Shown here piece by piece: positions 59,472-64,000 of a stretch of 64,000 nt of DNA. The DNA lies in NCBI RefSeq assembly GCF_001652915.1, contig NZ_BBQI01000008.1, positions 62,001 to 126,000 on the forward strand, read 5' to 3'. The notes beneath the pieces are model-generated. The model ran no database searches and had not been told where the DNA came from. It worked only from the letters and a program-made list of their open reading frames with translations. The position numbers were made by a program, and so were the translations under genes. Numbering within the stretch: the first letter of the stretch is position 1; every line of letters begins with the position of its first letter. This DNA comes from Cupriavidus sp. D384 (GTDB taxonomy: Bacteria; Pseudomonadota; Gammaproteobacteria; Burkholderiales; Burkholderiaceae).

Positions 59472-60403
59472 GCGCGCCTTCCAATAAACTTGTACATTAC
59501 ACGCCAGCAAACTGGCGGCACTAGCTGCTTTGCGATTGTCACGAACAGCGGAGGAATGCACTGAACCAGCAACTTCAGCCCAAAGCGCGCTGCGCGCCGG
59601 AACTGAAACGCTGGCGCGGGACCCGCCCCTGCGCCAGCCGCGCGCAGGCGCACGGCGAGAGCGTCGAAATCGTCCCTGAAAATGCCATCGGTGATGGCAT
59701 CGTACTGCGGCAGCACTTCCAGTTGCGAAGTCAGCTTTTGCCGATGGGTCAACAAACTCCAGGTACCCGCGCCGTGTATCCGATAGATGGATAGCGGTGT
59801 GTTCAGAAACCCAATCAGCCCAAACCTGCCCATCACGATATTGACCGCCCAGTCGTAGGCCCGCAGATCGAACAAGGCTGGCGGCAGCCGCTTTAGCGCT
59901 GCCGTCCGGTACATGCAGGTCGAGAAATTACCGATCAGGTTATCAGCGATCAACTGGCGACTGTCCAGGTACCGAAATCCTTCTTCGCGCTCCACCCTTT
60001 CGGTGTACCGCGCCTGCTCTTCCGAATAAACGAAGTAGTTGCAACCACAGACCGAACACTCGCGGTGCGCCTCGAGAAAGGCAAGTTGCTGCGAAAGCTT
60101 CTGCGGGCTGCACCAGACGTCGTCGCCCTCGAGCGCTGCCACGTATTCCGATTCCACCGCCACGAACCCGCGCTGGTAATTCCGCGTCACACCCATATTC
60201 GGCACTTCAGGCAAGAACCTGAAGCTGACACGCGGATCCTTGCCCACATACTCGGCAATGATTTCTCGCGTGTGGTCCGTAGACGCATCGTCACACACCA
60301 CGACCTCGAAGGGGAAGTCGATATCCTGCCAAAGCACGCTGTCCAGCGCCTCGCGAATATATCGGGCGTGGTTGTATGTAATCAGCAGAATGCTAAGCTT
60401 CAA
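59468..60403 (-). CDS. Glycosyltransferase family 2
   Basis: A 311-aa GT2 starting at a TTG (60403) with AAGGA 7 nt upstream. The protein begins LKLSILLITYNHARYIREALDSVLWQDIDFPFEVVVCDDASTDHTREII, and SEYVAALEGDDVWCSPQKLSQQLAFLEAH gives the GDD metal motif. Then CSVCGCNYFVYSEEQARYTERVEREEGFRYL and NFSTCMYRTAALKRLPPALFDLRAYDWAVNI follow. A longer TTG-started form from 60445 is possible. Terminal sugar unknown. The next gene upstream is the sugar aminotransferase. Confidence 0.84.
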   Translation of the reverse strand: MKLSILLITYNHARYIREALDSVLWQDIDFPFEVVVCDDASTDHTREIIAEYVGKDPRVSFRFLPEVPNMGVTRNYQRGFVAVESEYVAALEGDDVWCSPQKLSQQLAFLEAHRECSVCGCNYFVYSEEQARYTERVEREEGFRYLDSRQLIADNLIGNFSTCMYRTAALKRLPPALFDLRAYDWAVNIVMGRFGLIGFLNTPLSIYRIHGAGTWSLLTHRQKLTSQLEVLPQYDAITDGIFRDDFDALAVRLRAAGAGAGPAPAFQFRRAARFGLKLLVQCIPPLFVTIAKQLVPPVCWRVMYKFIGRRA

Positions 60404-60452
60404 ACCGTGTTCCTTTTGCAGTCGGGATGGGATGCACCGCGCCAACGTTCAA

Positions 60453-61538
60453 TCAATACTTAAGCGAGCGATGAATCAGCCGGCAAATCATGTCGATCTC
60501 CTCGAACGACAACGAGTGATATAGCGGCAGGCAAAGCACGCGTGATGCGACGTCATCGCAAATGGGCGTGGGCGTCTTGTCGGTAACGTAATTGAGCGAA
60601 CCGAGCGACGGGAAGAAATACCGGCGCGGGAACACGTTGTGCAGGTTCAGCGCCTCGATCACTGCCAAGTTCGCCTTCTCGCTTTCGAACACCACCGGAT
60701 AGTAGGCGTGGTTGTAACTGCAGTTGTCCGGCAACCGCGGCCGTTGCACCGGCAGCGTCTTGAGGTTTGCGTCATAACGCTCGCTCAGTGTCCGGCGCGA
60801 CTGCAGGATCTCGTCGAGATGGTTCAGGTTGCACAACCCCATTGCCGCGTGGAACTCGGAATTTTTTCCGTTGATTCCGACACCATCGAACGCTGTCGGC
60901 GAGACATGGCCGAAATTCCGCATCCGAGCAAGCACCTTCAGGATTTCCGGATGCTGCGTCACCACCGCGCCGCCTTCAATGGTATGAAAGAGCTTGGTCG
61001 CATGGAAACTCGTGGTGGCGATATCACCAAAAGCAAACAACGACTTGCCGCGGTAGGTTGTCCCGAATGCGTGCGCGGCATCATAAATCACCTTCAGATT
61101 ATGACGTTGCGCAATACGCTCGATCTTCTCCACATCGCATGGTGTACCGTACACATGCGTTGCAAGAATCGCGGATGTGTTCTCCGTGATTCGGTCTTCG
61201 ATACGAGCCGGGTCGATATTGAAAGAATGCGGACAAATATCCGCCATCACAGGGACACAATTTTCCCAGACAATACTGGAAGTGGTAGCCACATAGCTGA
61301 ACGGCGTGGTAATGATCTCGCCTTTCAGATCCAGTGCCTTGATGGCGATCTGCAGCGCCACCGTGCCGTTTGCGACAAACAGCAGGTGATCCAGACCGAG
61401 CCATTCTTTCAGGCGCAGTTCCAGTTCATTGACGAGCGGGCCGTTATTGGTCAGCCACTCGCGCGCCCAGATGTCAGACACGTATTTTTGGTACTCAGCC
61501 TGGGGCGGCAGAAACGGTTTCGTGACGTTAATGTTCAT
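60453..61538 (-). CDS. DegT/DnrJ/EryC1/StrS family sugar aminotransferase
   Basis: A 361-aa PLP sugar aminotransferase acting on nucleotide-linked keto sugars. Features: NINVTKPFLPPQAEYQKYVSDIWAREWLTNNGPLVNELELRL, VANGTVALQIAIKALDL, the cofactor region VIYDAAHAFG, the Schiff-base Lys in TTSFHATKLFHTIEGGAVV, and NSEFHAAMGLCNL. Lying next to rmlC/A/D/B, its likely substrate is dTDP-4-keto-6-deoxyglucose or a relative (for example giving a 4-amino or 3-amino sugar). Positional specificity cannot be read from sequence. Start at 61538. Confidence 0.9.
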   Translation of the reverse strand: MNINVTKPFLPPQAEYQKYVSDIWAREWLTNNGPLVNELELRLKEWLGLDHLLFVANGTVALQIAIKALDLKGEIITTPFSYVATTSSIVWENCVPVMADICPHSFNIDPARIEDRITENTSAILATHVYGTPCDVEKIERIAQRHNLKVIYDAAHAFGTTYRGKSLFAFGDIATTSFHATKLFHTIEGGAVVTQHPEILKVLARMRNFGHVSPTAFDGVGINGKNSEFHAAMGLCNLNHLDEILQSRRTLSERYDANLKTLPVQRPRLPDNCSYNHAYYPVVFESEKANLAVIEALNLHNVFPRRYFFPSLGSLNYVTDKTPTPICDDVASRVLCLPLYHSLSFEEIDMICRLIHRSLKY

Positions 61539-61560
61539 CAGTGCAATCCGCCAACATCCT

Positions 61561-61594
61561 AAAACGGGCCCGGCGCGCAAATAGGCGCGGGCCC
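61561..61594 (-). terminator. Intrinsic terminator downstream of rmlC
   Basis: On the minus strand, a GC-rich stem (GGGCCC arms at 61589-61594 and 61566-61571 with an inner GCGC pair and one bulge) is followed by a T4 run at 61564-61561. It separates the rml genes from the aminotransferase-glycosyltransferase genes. Confidence 0.6.
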
Positions 61595-61604
61595 AGAAAG
61601 TGCG

Positions 61605-62156
61605 TTACGCGAAAACTTCCGCCGCTTCCAGCAACGGTGCGTTGCGGTCCTTGTCGGCAAGCAGCAGTTTTCCCACATTGGGCCAGTCGATGGCGAGCGT
61701 CGGATCATTCCACCGGATGCTCCGCTCGTGCTCTGGATACCAGTAGTCAGTCGTCTTGTACTGAACTTCGGCGGTCGCAGAAACAACCACGAAACCGTGC
61801 GCAAATCCTTCGGGAACCCACATCTGCCTCTTGTTTTCGGCCGACAACAGCGCACTGGTCCATTTGCCGAAAGTCGGCGATGAGCGCCGCACATCGACAG
61901 CCACATCGAACACTTCACCTTCCGTCACGCGCACAAGCTTGCCCTGCGCTTGGCAAATCTGATAATGCAGGCCTCGCAGCACTCCGCACGAAGAACGCGA
62001 ATGGTTGTCCTGAACGAATGGACGGTCCACGCCGGTAGCTTCGGCAAACTTGCGCGCGTTGAAGCTTTCGAAGAAAAAGCCGCGGGTGTCGCCGAATACT
62101 TTTGGCTCGAGCACCAGCACGCCTTCCAGCGAGGTGCGGATCACATTCAGGCTCAT
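61605..62156 (-). CDS. rmlC: dTDP-4-dehydrorhamnose 3,5-epimerase
   Basis: Third enzyme of dTDP-L-rhamnose synthesis. The 183-aa protein begins [42 protein letters not shown], with [52 protein letters not shown] and [42 protein letters not shown]. The catalytic His (LRGLHYQ) and Tyr are in their usual places. Its start overlaps rmlA by 4 nt. A terminator lies just after it, so it closes the rmlB-D-A-C unit. Confidence 0.95.
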   Translation of the reverse strand: MSLNVIRTSLEGVLVLEPKVFGDTRGFFFESFNARKFAEATGVDRPFVQDNHSRSSCGVLRGLHYQICQAQGKLVRVTEGEVFDVAVDVRRSSPTFGKWTSALLSAENKRQMWVPEGFAHGFVVVSATAEVQYKTTDYWYPEHERSIRWNDPTLAIDWPNVGKLLLADKDRNAPLLEAAEVFA

Positions 62157-63031
62157 AACGTGACGTCCTCGATGATGCGACGCAGGTAGGCGCCGTAGCC
62201 ATTCTTGGACAACTGGGCCGCCATTGCCTCGATCTGCTCAACACCGATCCAGTCGTTGCGGTAGGCAATTTCTTCCGGGCAGGCCACCATAAGACCTTGG
62301 CGATGCTGTAGCGTGGCAATGAACGTCGCAGCTTCCAGCAGCGAGTCATGCGTACCGGTATCGAGCCACGCATAACCACGCCCCATGATCTCCACGTCGA
62401 GCTTGTTAGTCTGTAGATAGTGCTTGTTGACGTCGGTGATTTCCAGTTCCCCGCGAGCGGAGGGCCGGATGGAAGCAGCGACGTCACAGACCGTATTGTC
62501 GTAAAAATACAGCCCGGTCACGGCGTAGTTCGAACGCGGCTTCGACGGTTTTTCCTCGATCGACAGCGCGCGGAAATCGCTGTCGAATTCCACAACGCCA
62601 TAGCGCTCCGGATCATGCACGTGATACGCGAAAACGGTCGCGCCGTCCTGCTTCTCGCATGCACGGGTCAACTGCCCTTGCAGGTCGTGGCCATGAAAGA
62701 TGTTGTCGCCAAGGATCAGCGCGGACGGATCATTGCCGACGAATTCCTTGCCGATGATGAACGCCTGAGCCAGACCATCCGGCGAAGGCTGCACAGCATA
62801 GCTGAGATTCATACCCCACTGGCTGCCGTCGCCAAGCATCTCCTGAAACCGCGGCGTGTCCGACGGCGTGGAAATAATGAGGATGTCCCGGATACCCGCA
62901 AGCATCAACGTGCTCAGCGGATAGTAGATCATCGGCTTGTCGTAGACCGGTAGCAGTTGCTTGGAGACCGACCGAGTAATCGGATATAGACGAGTGCCGG
63001 AGCCTCCGGCCAGGATAATGCCCTTGCGCAT
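62153..63031 (-). CDS. rmlA: Glucose-1-phosphate thymidylyltransferase
   Basis: First step of dTDP-rhamnose: Glc-1-P + dTTP to dTDP-glucose. The 292-aa protein starts [47 protein letters not shown], the nucleotidyltransferase signature. [47 protein letters not shown] and [22 protein letters not shown] follow, all typical of RmlA. The rmlC start overlaps its end by 4 nt, and rmlD ends 12 nt upstream. Confidence 0.96.
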   Translation of the reverse strand: MRKGIILAGGSGTRLYPITRSVSKQLLPVYDKPMIYYPLSTLMLAGIRDILIISTPSDTPRFQEMLGDGSQWGMNLSYAVQPSPDGLAQAFIIGKEFVGNDPSALILGDNIFHGHDLQGQLTRACEKQDGATVFAYHVHDPERYGVVEFDSDFRALSIEEKPSKPRSNYAVTGLYFYDNTVCDVAASIRPSARGELEITDVNKHYLQTNKLDVEIMGRGYAWLDTGTHDSLLEAATFIATLQHRQGLMVACPEEIAYRNDWIGVEQIEAMAAQLSKNGYGAYLRRIIEDVTL

Positions 63032-63043
63032 ATCAGGCGCCTC

Positions 63044-63970
63044 TCAGGAATAGATCTGGTCAACCAGGCGATGGACCCCATCGCGCCAGTCTGGGATGGA
63101 CAGGCCAAACGTGGCTTGCAGCTTGGTCGTGTCCATGCGTGAATTCAAAGGCCGTGCGGCCGGAACCGGATATTCGCTGGCCGGAATCGGCTGCACCTGG
63201 GCCGCATTCACCCGCAACGTGGCGCCACGTTGCGCTGCACGCTCCACCAGCGCCTGCGCATACCCATGCCACGACGTTTCGCCACCTGCGCACAGATGGT
63301 AGATACCATCGGGCGCGGTAGCCGGCGCGAACCGCGACCATCCACGGGAGATGGCTTGGGCCGTCACGTCGGCAATCAGGGCGGCCGACGTCGGCGCACC
63401 AAACTGATCCGCCACCACGCGCAGCGCGTCGCGCTCTGACGCCAGTCGGAGCATCGTTTTGGCGAAGTTGCCGCCGTGCAGGCCGAACACCCAGCTTGTG
63501 CGGAAGATCCAGTGCGGACAGCCAGCTTCAGCCACAGCCTGTTCCCCTTGGAGCTTGCTAAGGCCATAAACCGACTGCGGCGCCGTGGCATCATCTTCCA
63601 CGTACCAGCCCGCCTTGTTTCCATCGAACACATAGTCGGTGGAATAGTGTATGAACCGACTGCCGCAACGAGCGGCGGCCGCTGCAAGATGTGCGGGAGC
63701 CTGCGCGTTGATCGCAAAGGCGATCTCCGATTCGGATTCCGCCTTGTCCACTGCGGTATAGGCCGCAGCATTGACGATCAGATGCGGCTGGACCTGATCG
63801 ACCAGCGCATCGATCGCCGCCTTGTCGCGAAGATCGCAACGGCTTCGATCCGCCAGTTCCAACCGTCCCAGCGGCGCCAGGCTGCGCGCCAACTCAAAAC
63901 CGACCTGACCGCTGGCGCCAAACAGCAGAATGGTTGGATGATCGGGGAGTTCACGCACTGTAGTGCTCAC
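63044..63970 (-). CDS. rmlD: dTDP-4-dehydrorhamnose reductase
   Basis: Last step of dTDP-L-rhamnose synthesis (SDR-extended fold). The 308-aa protein has the Rossmann motif ILLFGASGQVGFELARSL, VNAAAYTAVDKAESE, FIHYSTDYVFDGNKAGWYVEDD, the catalytic YGLSKLQGE (YxxxK), RTSWVFGLHGGNFAKTMLRL and FGAPTSAALIADVTAQAI. It starts at a GTG (63970) and overlaps the end of rmlB by 20 nt, so it is probably translationally coupled to it. Confidence 0.95.
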   Translation of the reverse strand: MSTTVRELPDHPTILLFGASGQVGFELARSLAPLGRLELADRSRCDLRDKAAIDALVDQVQPHLIVNAAAYTAVDKAESESEIAFAINAQAPAHLAAAAARCGSRFIHYSTDYVFDGNKAGWYVEDDATAPQSVYGLSKLQGEQAVAEAGCPHWIFRTSWVFGLHGGNFAKTMLRLASERDALRVVADQFGAPTSAALIADVTAQAISRGWSRFAPATAPDGIYHLCAGGETSWHGYAQALVERAAQRGATLRVNAAQVQPIPASEYPVPAARPLNSRMDTTKLQATFGLSIPDWRDGVHRLVDQIYS

Positions 63971-64000
63971 TTACCCAACTGCGATACTCCCCCGACGTGA
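63951..64000 (-). CDS. rmlB: dTDP-glucose 4,6-dehydratase, C-terminal fragment (partial, cut by window end)
   Basis: Only the last 15 codons and the TGA are in the window, read on the minus strand as TSGEYRSWVSEHYSA. The pattern YRSWV...xHY(S/A)A is the RmlB C-terminus, and the expected neighbour order rmlB-rmlD-rmlA-rmlC supports it. The stop at 63951-63953 lies inside the start of rmlD. Confidence 0.8.
   Translation of the reverse strand, partial: TSGEYRSWVSEHYSA

Overview
The window is a GC-rich chromosomal segment of a betaproteobacterium of the Burkholderiaceae, most likely Cupriavidus or a close Ralstonia relative. This rests on the gene orders glyA-nrdR followed by pilV-W-X-Y1-E-fimT, ribD-ribE/ribBX-ribH-nusB, the intracellular PHB depolymerase and the PCMT-like/rhodanese/tolC trio. 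No insertion sequence, prophage, CRISPR array or rRNA was seen. One tRNA, tRNA-Gly(CCC), is present.

Layout. 1-1275: 3' end of glyA and nrdR. 1491-8582: a type IV pilus minor-pilin/PilY1 operon (pilV, pilW, pilX, pilY1, pilE, fimT). 8717-13519: a second, strongly diverged copy of the same six genes in the same order, tightly overlapping, with a half-size PilY1. 13614-20388: riboflavin genes (ribD, ribE, ribBX, ribH) and nusB. Three minus-strand genes split this locus: a secreted alpha/beta hydrolase, a YjfB-type motility protein with a sigma-28-type promoter, and a CoA-transferase. 20511-25032: aminotransferase, lytic transglycosylase and ubiD. 25146-30760: acetoacetyl-CoA synthetase, GST, PHB depolymerase, aldose epimerase and a small hypothetical. 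30875-37605: tRNA-Gly, trmB, uppP, two small conserved genes, a TetR regulator, a PCMT-like protein, a rhodanese and a TolC-type outer-membrane protein.

37638-64000 is a cell-surface polysaccharide region. It starts with an O-antigen ligase/polymerase-like protein, a META-domain lipoprotein, waaA, waaC and a phosphomannomutase. A rightward operon follows: glycosyltransferase, WbaP-type initiating transferase, glycosyltransferase, Wzx flippase, glycosyltransferase. It abuts, tail to tail with no gap, a leftward block: dTDP-rhamnose genes (rmlB-D-A-C, rmlB cut by the window end), a sugar aminotransferase, four GT2 glycosyltransferases, a WecA-type initiating transferase, and then an acyl module (ACP, SDR, AMP-ligase, LuxE, LuxC, PglD-like transferase).

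The acyl module is the most unusual feature. It combines the fatty-acid-reductase chemistry of LuxC/LuxE with a dedicated ACP and ligase inside a sugar-antigen locus. It resembles the tetronate module of the Vibrio cholerae O1 rfb region. The inference is that it makes a small reduced or hydroxylated acyl group for an amino sugar derived from dTDP-4-keto-6-deoxyglucose. The other leading observations are the tandem pilin operons and the sigma-28-type promoter of yjfB.
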